50,000 bases of DNA. Origin: Hirudo medicinalis. Its lineage: Eukaryota; Annelida; Clitellata; Hirudinida; Hirudinidae. A program made the translations under genes and the position numbers. This document shows positions 1 through 11,877 of this stretch, one piece after another; within the stretch, counting starts at the first letter, position 1; each line of letters begins with the position of its first letter. The notes below the pieces were generated by a model, which saw nothing but the letters and a program-made list of their open reading frames with translations, ran no database searches and was not told where the DNA came from. Location of the stretch: assembly GCA_011800805.1 (NCBI GenBank), contig MPNW01000124.1, forward strand, positions 118,671 through 168,670, given 5' to 3'.

Positions 1-120
1 CATCATCGTCATCACCATCATCATCATCATCATCATCATCATCACCATCATCGTCATCGTCATCGATATTGTCATCGTCATCGTTATCGTCATCGTCATC
101 ATTATCATCAAATAAATTTG
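1..120. repeat. CAT/CGT trinucleotide microsatellite
   Basis: An imperfect run of CAT, CGT and CAC triplets opens the window and decays by about position 110. It probably continues to the left of the window. Short open frames here are only low-complexity translations. Confidence 0.9.
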
Positions 121-762
121 CGACGGAAATTTCGAAAGAAATCGTGCTAATTTAAGTCACACAGTATTTACATTTTATTATTTCAGTTATATTTATCAAA
201 TTCGTCGAAAAAATTATCATGTTATTATGTTCATCAAATATTTTTCAATTCTTATTTTATTTTAACCTTAGAATGATATTAATATTCTGCAAATATTTAT
301 AACATTACATTTACATTAATTACATTAATTTATAATTGTTTTTTTTTGTTCTTAATAATAAAATTACGATAATAATAAAAAAAAAATTTAATGACACCAA
401 AGAAGAATATCCAAAAGAACCAATTTGTCCGAAGAGCTTCATTCAGACGAATGTAATGAGGGAATATTTTGTTTTTTATTCCTGAATTATTTGGACATTC
501 TCGCACGTTGAGAAATTCGAGCAATGTTTGGAGACGAAAAATTATAACACGATGTTATGAAATTTTAATAATGTTAAGAAAATATAAAAATCATTTTTAT
601 TTACAATTCTTAAACATTGTTTTGTGTTTTTGTGTTTGGCAATTTCTACGTATTTAATGAGATAAACAAGTTCGAGTTTGCATTTTGTCAATTATCGTTG
701 TATTTATCGTGATCACGAATATAAATTTATCAACATTGCGTGGTCACTGAGTGTAGTATCAT
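121..762. other. AT-rich non-coding stretch
   Basis: No exon, RNA gene or mobile element was recognised here. The sequence is AT-rich with homopolymer T and A runs. Two short open frames on opposite strands show no recognisable protein pattern. Confidence 0.5.
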
Positions 763-882
763 CACCACCATCGTCATCGTCATCATCATCATCATCACCA
801 CTATCGTCATCATCATCATCACCACTATCATCATCGTCGTCGTCATCATCGTCATCATCGTCGTCGTCATCATCATCCACGC
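763..882. repeat. CAT/CGT trinucleotide microsatellite
   Basis: This is an imperfect CAT/CGT/CAC array. Open frames on both strands translate to runs of Ser, Asp, Met/Thr or Ile/Val, which is the signature of a triplet repeat and not of a gene. Confidence 0.9.
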
Positions 883-1294
883 GATGAATTTTACGGATAT
901 CTTTTTTAAGAATTTTACCACGCAGCATTAAGAATTGTCTTAGGTTCCAGCTTCTCTTTGTGGTGATTCATAATTCTAAATATGAAACCAGAGCAATCCT
1001 TCGTAATTTTTATATTTTGTTTCATTTTCTCTTTTAAATTTATTTGTAATTTGAATGTTCATTTCATAAATCTTACATTTCCGAATTGTTAAATTTCTAT
1101 TTGATGTCATTTTTTCAAAAAGATGATTTAAAGAAACGACAACACAGCCATTAAAATTAATTTGTTTATCACGAAGAGACTTCAATAAATTCATAAAAAT
1201 CAAAATCAAATTCGAAATAGAAAAAAATTAGAAAAATTGTGGAATTATTTTCAGAGGCAATTTCTATAAAGTCTCAATAATAAATGTAAATTAT

Positions 1295-1445
1295 CAAGTA
1301 GATCCCATAGTAGGAGGATGTGGTGCAAGGTTCCGGTGCCTGCAGGGCCACATTTGGGGGCCCTAAGCAGAATATTTGTGAGCCTTGTTTGCTGTGAATA
1401 GTAGAGTATGTAGGGAAGGTCGGCTACGGGTGCCTGGAACAACAT
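1295..1445. other. GC-rich block, possible transposon fragment
   Basis: A sharply GC-richer block in AT-rich surroundings includes the palindromic core GGGGGCCCTAAG. The minus strand is open for about 64 codons, but I see no protein family. The GGGCCCTAAGC-type sequence recalls the ends of some hAT-like DNA elements; this is from memory and no partner end or target duplication was found. It could equally be an old repeat of another class. Confidence 0.25.
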
Positions 1446-4400
1446 GTGGAAGACATTTGTCCCTACGTGAGATTTTGTCTTTTGATTATCTTAGACCAAG
1501 AGAGACATAAGAGCCATTTAATAGAAGCAAATACTCCGCTTACTTCGTCATGGTAGCTCTTTTGAGTGATGCTGGAATGTTTATGCTAGGCAGAGGAAAC
1601 AAAGCGAGCGACATCTGTTGTTTGTCGTCGTTTGTATAATATTTGTTTGTGCGCGATTCAGAGATGTTTGCTTTCATTTATCATTCGCCTCAGAAGTGTG
1701 CTTTGGGTAACGGGAGGATCATTTGGTACTGATGCTCCCTGATGCCGAAGAAATTGATGATTGGAGTTTGGTTTATCACACAGACAATTAGTCTTGTTAA
1801 ACCAATATAACTTAATGTTATGTTATGATTGAGAGGTGACTTTTAATAAATGACAAATAAGTAAAGCTTCTTTGTCGGTTAATTGGTGAATTGGTTAATT
1901 GTTCAAATTACACAGAGGCAACTATTTGGAGGGGAACCTTCCAATAGAAGCGTGAAAAAGAGACAATAACATAAAATCTGTCAATTTTAGAGAAATTTTG
2001 GAAAGGTTCGAGAAATAGAAATTTGTACCTGCTAAGGTTAACACGCTTGCATCTAATTTGGAAAAGCTTTGAATTGACCCCAATACAAGGCCAAACTACA
2101 ATTGAAAAATTACATCATGGTATCTGACTTGTGGGCATGTTTATCTTGACAACTTAAACATTGGCCCCAGGTCTGAGTCCTGCTTATTTGATATTTGATA
2201 TTTAAGATATCAAAAGTTAATTTATATCTTAGTGGAAAAAGTTAAAGTCTTAAAGTTCTTGGAAAACATCGAACATTTTTTAAATCTTGTATCTTAATTT
2301 ATATATTTTTCATCTTAAAATCGTAATTTAATGAAACCAGGATGTAAATTCAAAATTGTACTAAAAAACATTGTACTGATTGTACGCCTCATATTTTAAG
2401 TAAGCATTTTCATTGCGATAGAAGTATTCCCTCTCAGCACAGCATAACTCATTCATGATTATTTCGGTCGAAATGACTTGAAATCTCTCCTCAGAAGAAA
2501 AGAACACGGTTGTTAAGAGAACCACAATCAGTCATTTCAAGACAAGATCGGCAGTTCAGAAGATTACGACTGGGATTTTTGTGCAGATTGAGAGCTTCCT
2601 TCGTGCTTGGCATTATGCAGAGAAACTTTTAATCACGTTGATTGTTTAAAATGCTCCAGACTAGGTTGAAGGATCGAATAATCGCACAGTTAACGCATCG
2701 ATGATGTGTTCTGGAGCAGGGGACCATTATCCCTTTTGGTTTTGTTTCATCCCCATGGACTTGCCCCCCTGCTCATTATTTTATTGCTGACGCTTTGGTC
2801 AATTTAGCCGTCCCAAATAGTTTTCTGTCTGTTGAAAACATTTTGATTTATCTGTAATTCGTATTTAATTCGAATTTTATTTTTCATTTTCTTAACCCTT
2901 GTCGGCAATTTCTGACTACTTAGTCTGCTTAATTATTATAATTGGTAAATTACAAACTTCTTCAAATTAACTTAAAATTCCTGATGTTATAAAATTTATT
3001 ACTTCTTCTTATTTTAACACCAGGAATTTCCAAAAACACTTAGAATTTATGCAGAGCATAAAAATGACGGTCAAAGAAGATTTAAAATATGGAAGTGACT
3101 TGTGGCAACAAGTCGAAAGTATTAATATTTTTTTTTATCCTGTGACCGAACTCCATTGAGATCAATTCCATCTCTACCGATGAATTAACCTCTTTAGCAG
3201 CCTCATTAATAACACTTTGTTTCTGACGACCAACCTATTGATAGGATTCTACAGATGGGATTTTATTTAATCGATTTTTTCCCGGATTTCCCTCCAGTGA
3301 GCTCTCCAGAATATCTCCAAGATTAATTTGAAAGACTTAAAACATTAAATTTTAATTAATAATTTATGATGAAGACAAGTGCAAAACATTTTATGACGAT
3401 TCAAAAATTTCATTTGCACGATTTCTTCAAGTTTCTAAATACTGAAGCTCTAATTCCCTTACTTAGAGAGGGAAAATCTCCTTAATGGGGTTTCATTCCG
3501 TATTTTTGTTTGCATTAATTTTTACGACTGAGAAGATTCACGAAGATTATAAGAAAAAGACAAAGTTTATTTTTTGTAGCACGTCTCTTCTACGTGTCAC
3601 GAGTGGAGCAATGCAATAAGATACTTAAGAAGACAGGACAAGATGCATGGGGCTGACTGGAACAAGGTGCAGCGCATGGATCTCCTTCAAAATAGTCTCA
3701 GACTTTCCTGGACGTGATTGGTGACAGGACTTAGAACGAAACCTCCACGATAAGAGGAATGATTTGGGGACAAGATCTCATTAAATCTCCATCAAATCAC
3801 AAGATTTAATGAAGAATAATTCCATATTTTACATTGTTGTAGAAATTCGTTTTGCAATTGAAACTATTTCAATATTACTTTTTTTTAAAGAATATTTCAG
3901 AGCTTTTGTTTTGATATCAATGATTTGATGTTACCACAACGACACTCACATTTCGAGTTCATTGGTTGATTTGGTTTACTCTGAGATTTAATCGGTCTGT
4001 TATTATATTTAGTTGGTTGTTTTAACCTTCAATCATACTACAGGTCATCCAGTAACCGTCATACATCCTTTAGATGGTCCTTTTGGACGCTTGATTATTC
4101 TGAATTATGTATTTTGTGACATTTACATCCAATAACTGAAAAGAAAATCGTGAACAATAAACTGCTATTCAAATATTTGCTCTCCTGGATTGATTTCCTC
4201 AAAGATTCTGGAGATCAATTCGAGTTCTTAGCAAAAAATCATTAAATCAAAACAAGAAATTGAATTTCAACAAAAAAATTGAATTTCAACAATTTCTAAT
4301 AATTTTCAGTCAATTTCATGATAACTTTCTTTGGAGACACCAGTTCATGGAAACAATGTTTTTTATTTTAAAATCTTTTCCGTCACAGTTGTCTGTTAAT

Positions 4401-5099
4401 CTCGCGAAGGAAATTGTTTCAGACGTTATTTTCAAAGTGCTTTCGTGAAATGTTGCGTGAACACGCCATTTTCGAATCTTGTTCAATAATTCTGCATTTT
4501 CAATAACTCGCTGCAGAGGTTTTTCGATTTTTTTTTTAAATAATCTGCTGTTGATCAAACTCAAGCAAAGTTTTCCTCATTTTGTTTCTCAAACATTTAC
4601 TTGGAATTCTGTCACATTTTTTAAAAAGAAAAGATTTAAATTTCTTTTTCCGAATAGATCCTAAGCTTCTTTGAAATGACTATGAAAATCCAGAGAAAGA
4701 GTTTTGTTTCAATGAAGCAGAGATCACAGTACTTACTTTAAACACTGGGTTTACGCGTCTCGCTATAGAACAACATTTTGCAAATTCCAGACAGTTCAGA
4801 TAGTTCGCTTTTCTAAATTTATTTTTTGAAGGTTAGCATTGCATTGCCTGTTGTGGATGTTGTCTTTTGTCCTGTCATGTCTCTGCTGTCATCGTCATGT
4901 CAGGCGAAGATAAACTGATCTCCACGTCGCCTGCAGCCCTCAACACCCTTTTGACTCGATTGCTATTTGTCGGATTGTCGGTGCTATTTCTTGCTCATTC
5001 GATTTTAAGTCGCCAATCTTCAATGTTATAATGCAGAGACATTCAATAATCCATATGTCGTGTCTAATAAATGTCAGGGACATTTTGTAAATGTACTTC
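1446..5099. other. Intergenic region with no supported gene
   Basis: Both strands were read without finding an exon that matches a known family. There are scattered short open frames, AT-rich tracts and isolated splice-like sites, for example around 3580-3710. None combines into a credible coding model. Confidence 0.45.
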
Positions 5100-5280
5100 A
5101 TTTATGTAGCGCCATAAGCATAGCTTCAGAGGCGCCTCTTGTTAACCATTTACTTAGCGCTCCTTTCCTAGGACGTTTGAGGCAGTGCCGGCTGGGTTTC
5201 GAACACGACACATTACGACTGTTGTCATGACCACCATATGCAGGAATGCAACCCATTCAGCCAACCTGCATGCATGCTTT
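5100..5280 (-). mobile_element. tRNA-derived SINE copy
   Basis: Read on the minus strand, this holds an RNA polymerase III-like A box (TGGCTGAATGGG, plus 5252-5263) and, about 50 bases on, a B box (GTTCGAAACCC, plus 5194-5204). A tail follows containing AAATGGTTAACAAGAGGC and GCCTCTGAAGC. The tail is shared with a copy near 12.52 kb and, in part, near 42.34 kb, which identifies a dispersed family. It is not a functional tRNA gene because no cloverleaf closes. Confidence 0.6.
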
Positions 5281-7360
5281 CTCCCTTTTGAGAAAATCAA
5301 TTCAACATTATAATCCTTATTAATGTTTTGAGTAAACATGGTCTAAAAGTTTTGAATTTCAATTTACGAAAATTTAAAAAAAAAACTAAGTCTGCTTATC
5401 AAAATGGAAATTGCATTTTTAAAAAACCATGCACTGTCGAACAACTCCCTGAACCTCAGACACTCAATTTTTTTTCAATAAAAATAATATTTACCATCAC
5501 ATAAAAGAAATGAGAAATAAATTAAACTGGCTTTTTAGTGATAAGTAAGATTAAAAAAAAAACATTTATTAACGCATTTCATCTTTAACCTATCATCGCC
5601 TATCCCCGCTCCTCTTAATGATCGTTTCTGATTTTTAAGGCTTCGAGGACATCGAATCGAGTTTTTTTTTAATATTTAGTTTCGATTTTCAAAAAGATTT
5701 TCCTCTAAAAAACAACGTTTATAAACGTCAAGTTTCTTTTCATAGAGCAATTTATAAGGTGATGCTCAGATTGCGCTCGAGTCGAATTGCAAAAATCGAA
5801 TTGACGCTGTTGCTCTGTCTGTTTAGCCTCGTTTTCGTTTCGGTTTGCCGAAAAAAAGTGCATTAACTTTCACTTTGGAATGTCGGCTGAGTTTTTTTTT
5901 TGCGATGAACATTTTGCATGTGGAAGATCACGACTTCAGACTTGAGGAAGCACTGTTGGTGAGTTTGAGAATAAAAGCTTTTTTTAAGGCTCAAAAGATC
6001 GTCTAAACACAAAAATATAAAACGCTTGCAACATTGTTTCTGCTTAATGAAGGAAGTATTACGAGTCACGTAATAAGTCACGAGACCTTGTAATGATGCA
6101 GACCATTGTGAAAGTTTGCAAAATGGAGGCTTGCGAAAGTTCTAATAAAATGCCTCACCAAATTTCAAAGAAGCATGAACAATAAAAAACATATAAAAAA
6201 AAAAAGAACAGGAAGTTGCAGTTCAAATGTTTCAAATGAGAATACATTAAAATGTTCCATGAAGCTGAGTAAATAATTGCATTGAAATGAGAAATGAGGG
6301 TTCTTAAATGTTTGATTGAAACAAATAAAATGTTTGCATAACTACAAATGTGTTTGTGTGTGTGTGACTAACATTCAGGGAGACAAGAAATAAGGCTTTA
6401 TTGTGTCATACATGTGACATATTATAAATCATTATATCTAAGACAAATAAGAATTTTGCAGAATTGTTTGAAATTTGTGTGGTATTATCAGAAGAAAATT
6501 TGTTGCTTATCTTTAAATATTGGAAGAAGCTTTGTGAGGACACTAAGAGAAATTAGAGACGGCGATAGATCAGACACAGCAGTTCGATTGTAAGGACGAA
6601 TTATTTTAAGAGAAAAGGAGTACAAGTATTTATTTGATTGCTCTTAAAAATCAATTACTCATCCCATTTAATCAAAACAAGAATTTTCTTTTAAATTCCG
6701 AAGCTGAAGGTTTACATAAACCATAAAATTTCTGAGTGCAGCTTTTAGAGAACATTGGAGATTCCGGTAATCCATGTTGAAATTCTTTGAATGAAAGAAC
6801 TTTGTACTTACTAGGTTCTATGGTGTGTCCACACTTCAATAAAAATGAAAGAAAAAATATGGCTATAGGTAGGTAGAAAAAAACCCCTCTTTTATCTAAG
6901 CGACTCGTTCGGAAATATTGTACAGGGAGCATGACCATCCATGATTTTCGAATATTTGCAGTCATGTGAATGTTTAGATTGTCCACGGAGGAGACGTACT
7001 TCCTCATCTCCAGAGGAAGTAATTGCCTTTAAGATGGATTTATTTGTTTCATATGGATTTATTTTGTAAAACACTGGAAATTACGTAACAGGGGCGTGTT
7101 AATCCTTGCGAAATTATGTGCGCCAATGCCAGGGCTTTTTTAAATTACAGAGGATCGGAATAAGACTTTGTTTTTCACGACAAACTGGACAACTCGGAAT
7201 AAAATATAAATCCATCAAAAACACTCATTGCCTGCTATTTGGTGCAAATATATAACGAGGAATGCAATTAGGCGGGAAGATTTGAATAAAATTAACTCAT
7301 CTTATTATAAACAAAAAAAACCGAACTCAGAATCTTTTTATAAGCTTCAAATTAACCAAC
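5281..7360. other. Non-coding stretch downstream of the GPCR exon
   Basis: This is where the remaining minus-strand exons of the peptide receptor (TM6, TM7 and tail) would be expected if its introns were short. I could not find a CWxP-type TM6 or an NPxxY-type TM7 on the minus strand. A minus-strand open segment at about 6895-7074 follows an AG and ends in a stop, so it could be a terminal exon, but its translation lacks receptor landmarks. Small plus-strand candidates at 5762-5866 and 5905-5958 are listed under findings. Confidence 0.35.
5762..5866 (+). CDS. Weak 34-residue ORF with a hydrophobic segment
   Basis: An ATG-initiated frame of 34 codons encodes a basic start (residues 1-11) followed by a strongly hydrophobic stretch at about 14-27 and a Cys-Arg-Lys-Lys motif. 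That is the shape of a signal peptide or signal anchor. It sits in a locally GC-richer patch. No downstream exon could be joined to it with confidence, and it may be chance. I do not recognise a family. Confidence 0.12.
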   Translation: MLRLRSSRIAKIELTLLLCLFSLVFVSVCRKKVH

Positions 7361-8141
7361 CGAGAATCTTCAAGACCGCATGTCTCGTTCTGACTTGTTT
7401 GTTTCCAATGAAGTCTTTATTGTCCCCGCTCCCGAATGAACTCTTACTGGACATGGCCGATCTATGAACAGTGATGCCAATCCTCACGTAAAGGACGCTG
7501 ATGAACAGGATCGGTATCAGAAAGAAGAGGACGGTTGACAGGAGAAAGTAATGAACCTTGTAGTTGTCCTCTGAAATGTTGCAAGTCAGGGATTTATCGA
7601 TGGGATGCCCATCTTGGTCTTTAACATAGACGAGACTGTACTGCAAGCCTATGGGAAGAGAACTAAGAACTGAAGCTATCCATATTAAGACGATGATCTT
7701 GATTTCTCTCTTCAGACCTGTCACGACCCTAACAAGCAGCGGGTAGCAGATAGCGAGGTACCTCTCGACTGTGAACATCGTAATGGTTAGTATGGAAACA
7801 TAGGTTGATGTTTCGGACACTAAAACCCTGGCGATGCAGAAAACTTCTCCGAACACCCAGGGATAGGCCTGCCAGAAGGTGTACATTTCCTGTGGAAGGC
7901 CCACGATTAGCAAGATTAGATCGGATATAGCGAGATTAAAGAGGCAGGTATTGGCTGTCGAATATTTGTCGAAGACAAGCACCACGCAAGTCGAGAGATT
8001 GCCCAACACTCCTGTGATGAAGATGATGCCATAAGCAACGGTCAGCGGAATGATGTGGTAGAGACTCCTGTGCTGCGGACCCAATTTTTCTTCCAAAATT
8101 TTATCCAGAGTGTCGTTGCTAATGTTTATGGATAGCAACAT
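7361..8141 (-). CDS. Peptide GPCR, pyrokinin/neuromedin U receptor-like, first coding exon (TM1-TM5)
   Basis: This encodes the N-terminal 260 residues of a rhodopsin-class receptor. Visible are a short extracellular N-terminus with an NIS glycosylation site, TM1 (about 30-56, GN motif), TM2 (64-90, LAISDL), a Cys102-Cys187 disulfide pair, ERY (126-128) at the end of TM3, TM4 (148-168) and TM5 (198-224). The stretches LPQEMYTFW and YPWVFGE are typical of pyrokinin/CAPA and neuromedin U receptors. These are plasma-membrane receptors for amidated neuropeptides, usually Gq-coupled. The exon ends in a basic segment (VRTRHAVLKIL) just before TM6, at a GT donor (7360-7359, GTTGGT, phase 1). TM6, TM7 and the tail were not found. 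The ATG at 8141 is the natural start because it precedes a normal-length N-terminus. The exact ligand cannot be read from sequence. Confidence 0.88.
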
Positions 8142-8246
8142 TATTGACGGAATCGCATATGCTCAACTAGTAACTTTCGAATGATTTATTTTTAATGATT
8201 AATCTCTGCTCTAGACCTTGGTCTCAAAAATGCGCTACCAAAGGGA

Positions 8247-8254
8247 TTTATAAG
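8247..8254 (-). promoter_or_regulatory. TATA-like element upstream of the GPCR exon
   Basis: CTTATAAA on the minus strand lies about 106 bases upstream of the receptor ATG. That spacing allows a transcription start near 8220 with a short 5' leader. Only sequence resemblance and position support it. Confidence 0.35.
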
Positions 8255-8329
8255 CGGGCAGATGGCCCATTACATGCGTGCGTATGAACCGGAGGACAGA
8301 TCAGAAGTATGACGTACGCACGCCTCTGA

Positions 8330-10590
8330 TTCGAAACTCGAGGGCAAAAAAACCTCTATGACGATTTTTGATTCGCCTTTTCACCACTCAATCAGTAACT
8401 CAGTCAATGAATCGAATGACGCAAGGGGTCAAGCGCAAGAGGAAATCAATCAATCAAATTACCAATCATTGAGAGCAAGTACTGAAACCACGGAAGGATG
8501 ATAAAGCTGAAAAGACAACTGCGGATCATATGGAAAAACTTGGTTGACGAGAAAGGAAAAAGTAAAAATTAGATGACTTTCCTTGGGAATTCATCCATCA
8601 AGCATTTCGTTTTGGCCGAAAATAAAGCCTATAAGATGCATGTCTCAGAGTCGGGAGAATGGGAGTAGCATTACATTAATTAAATCACTCTGCAGATAAA
8701 CTTTAAAGTGTTCTAAGTTTGCCTGATTTGAATCATCAAAAATCCACTTCAAAGGCATTGGCACGGCACAATGTTGCTGAAAGTTTAATTCGCAAAGAAT
8801 TTTCTTGAAAAGGGGTAAATGTACAAAAAAGAAAACTAAATCATGATAGAATGGTGAAAATCACAAGGCACAGGGTGGGGTTAAAGAGTTGGTAATTACA
8901 AATTTGGACGTAAACTTTTCAATTAAATTTACTAATTTTAATGAAATGTGAAAAAATTAGATAGCACTCTCAAAGCGATGAATCATTTCTCATTCATTCA
9001 CAAACTGCCATCCATCATAACCGTTGACATCCTACTTGCCTTCAGTAAAGGAAGCACTTAATTTGGTAAATGTCACATTCGTCATCACTTGTCCACATTG
9101 TCTCCTTGGACTCCTTAAGTCCTCGCATTTAAATATTTAAATACATTTAAATGGTCGTTAAAACCATTTTAATTTATTTACTTGTGCTGTCGATGGAAAT
9201 ATTAAGGATTAGATATTTTCAAGTTCTTCCTTCAAAAAAAGAAAAAAAATATCAGTAGTCTTAAGTTCCCGGCTTAAATGTTGCACGGCTTTCAAATGAT
9301 GTATCATTAGTTTGCTTTGTTAGACTGAAAAGAATGTTTATTATTTTGAGTACTAGAGAAGTTCTAGAGAAATCTTATATTATCTTTCATTCCATGAAAC
9401 TTATCGGAAAATGTAATGTTTCGATTCGAATCCTGCCTTGGTCCATACTGACAATCGTCAGTCTCAAACAGAAGACAAGTTTATAGGCATTTAAGATTTA
9501 AGTTTAATCAACTCCAGGAAGAGCTGAGTTGAAGTATCTTACTTCCTCAATCATCTCCATGCTCACTGCACTCTAACCTTTCCATATTTTGCACTCGGAG
9601 AGGTGACTCGACACCGATTCTTTCTCGTATTACTTTCGCGACAATAATAATAACAAACTAATTAAAGTGAATTTTCTATGTTTATAACTATTTATAATAT
9701 TTTTCAATATATTCTATATTCCTGGCATATTCATGGCAATGCACCTGTATTGTTGACAGTTTTACGTTAAAATTATCACTTGATGTCTGATGATTGAGAA
9801 AATCGTTTAAAAATAGTTTAATAAATAAATAGTTATTTAAGCGAATGTATTAAACATTATTACTATAATTACAAGCATAAATAAACACTAAATATAATTG
9901 CAACTAAGGTTTTAAGTAAGGACGATAAAAGAGCATACATAAGTGAATTAAGGGTGACGTAAAATTTAATGTGACATCCGGAAGCAAGGAGATGAAAATG
10001 AAATTTCCTGGCGTTATTAACATGTAATTAGAAACAATAATAGTGTTAACTTATCTCATAAAAAAGGACTCCTGGTCCTAATAAAAGAAACAACTCTTTC
10101 ATCATATGAGAATCATCCTTCATCAAGGCTTGTTTTTGGCAGGCAGTGAGGTCTATCCGAGGTCTGTTAAGTAGGCTGCCTCTTAAGACCTTTAATGAAC
10201 AAAACAATGATCAATTGGATGTCGGGCTTACGGAATGATCTCCTGGCAAAGAAGTGGATTGATGGATGGATGCGGAACGAGATGAAATGGAGTTAACGTT
10301 GTTATTATTATTGTTTTCGATTCCTGCCGTCACAAAAGCTTAGAGGACATTTCCTTGAGCTGGACTTGATGCCAAATAGCTTAGAAATTTACAATTTATT
10401 GTTTTATAACTCAACAATGTCATATTATAATATGACACATAATACAAAACTTTAATGTGTTATTAGTAAAAAATCTTTGGTTAGAAGTTGTGCAAGTTTG
10501 ATTTATAACACAGAGACTAAAAAGTGAAACATTCTGTTAAAGTCGCAATAAATTACCTTTAAAAAATGCAATTATTAATCATTTTAATAA
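8330..10590. other. Intergenic region with no supported gene
   Basis: No conserved exon was recognised on either strand. The DNA is AT-rich with simple CAAT-type repeats near 8390-8460 and A/T-rich tracts near 9640-9900. Confidence 0.45.
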
Positions 10591-10591
10591 A

Positions 10592-10738
10592 CAACAATGG
10601 ATTTTTAAAATCAAGAGGAATCCAGATGGATCAATCAGCGAATGTAAAGCAAGAATGGTTGCTAAAGGATCCAATCAAAAGGAAGGCATTGATTTTTCAG
10701 AAACCTTCGGTCCAGTGTCAAGACTTTCAACTATCATA
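10592..10738 (+). pseudogene. Ty1/copia reverse transcriptase fragment
   Basis: A 49-codon frame without ATG reads as the N-terminal part of a Ty1/copia RVT_2 domain. It has the order [14 protein letters not shown], then a KARMVAKG core, then [17 protein letters not shown]. In intact elements this region begins the reverse transcriptase after integrase. Here it is an isolated scrap with no integrase, RNase H or long terminal repeat nearby, so it is a dead remnant of a retrotransposon. Confidence 0.8.
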
Positions 10739-10864
10739 TCGGGTTTTCCCCGGGTTTCCCTATCCATATATAAACTTATTTACTATTGACAGCTAAAGAA
10801 GCCAAAGGCAATTTCATATACCGTACATAAATTTATATAATAAGGATAATAGAATTAATTTTCT

Positions 10865-11359
10865 TTAAAACTTTCGTAACACCATCATTGCACTCAAAGT
10901 GTCACCATTAAGTCGGTTTCTTAGTTTGTTTGCAAAAAGGGTCATTACAGAAAAAGCTCTTTCTGCTTCCACTGAAGTTGGTTGAATTGTTGTCAAACGT
11001 TTGTAAAGTTTGTCCAAGTTTTCAGGTCTTTTCTTAGTTGCTTGAAACAACTGAATTTCTTTTTTGAATATGTGGGAGACAAATCCACATTCAAGTTGAC
11101 TTTGTTGTGGGTCTTGCTCCTGCAGAAATATACTCAGCTCATCATACAGGGAGATTTCCATTTTAGAAACTTCTTTGTTCTCTTCGACGACATCCTCAAC
11201 TTCAATTTCAAAGTCATCATCATCTTGGTCAGCTTCATTAGCCTTAAAAAAACGTTTCATTAAGTTTGTTGCAAGGGTAGTAATCTTGGTATTCTGAATT
11301 TTGCCACCAAACTCATCGTGAGATAGAACATCCTTATTTAGGGCTGTGACCGAAACAAT
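10865..11359 (-). pseudogene. hAT transposase C-terminal fragment
   Basis: An open minus-strand segment of 165 codons ends at a natural stop. An acidic linker precedes the hAT dimerisation region. Its pattern is a PTSVEAERAFS core followed by ANKLRNRL and a short leucine-containing helix ending LRKF, which is the C-terminal signature of hAT transposases. The catalytic RNase H-like core and BED zinc finger are missing, because an in-frame stop lies just upstream. It is therefore the 3' relic of an autonomous hAT element. No flanking terminal repeats were identified. Confidence 0.8.
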
Positions 11360-11870
11360 TCAGAAATACTTCACCAGGAATATTTGCTTTGCCTTAGAAG
11401 AAAACACGGGAATTAAACAAATTATCTTTATTAGATATTTTTTGTAATTTCACGTCGGTTCGTAACTCAATGTCTTATGCCCAGATCTAAATTAGATAAC
11501 ACAATATTTGTTTTCAAGATTCATTTGAACCAGGACATGAGAAACGAGGGTATGTATTGATATCAAAAGCTGCTGAGCAAACTTCAGATGGCATTTGTCA
11601 GGGCGGATTTCTAAAATCTCTTTTTGAGCGATTACGCCGTCTTCATGATAGTTGCAGTAAATAAACCCTGTTTGCTCATAAAAATTGTATTCAGGTCGTT
11701 ATGAATGATATTTAAGCTTTGGATAAATAATTTCTAACGAGTCAGACAACTAATAATTAGTATTTTAAATAAATATTAGTTAATAATGAAACTTTATTTT
11801 GTGAAGCATGTCCAACTATCCTCTTGTGTGTCTATTGTACTTTACAGGTCTCTCAAGTAATTATATGTTG
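11360..11870. other. Non-coding stretch
   Basis: Nothing was recognised here. It may include more decayed sequence of the neighbouring hAT element, but no frame continues. Confidence 0.35.
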
Positions 11871-11877
11871 AATTGCA

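Noticed and set aside
713..931. Overlapping ORFs encoding poly-Ser, poly-Asp, Met/Thr and Ile/Val tracts
   Set aside because: All four frames over the same CAT/CGT array are open, which is a property of the triplet repeat and not evidence of a gene.
1251..1445. 64-residue minus-strand ORF as a gene
   Set aside because: No family resemblance or promoter; better explained as part of a GC-rich repeat fragment.
5194..5263. A functional tRNA gene
   Set aside because: A and B boxes are present, but no cloverleaf with paired acceptor and anticodon stems can be drawn, and the sequence is shared with other SINE copies.
6672..7074. Minus-strand ORFs as the missing TM6-TM7 of the GPCR
   Set aside because: They lack CWxP, NPxxY and the expected hydrophobic pattern; one could be a tail exon but this cannot be supported.
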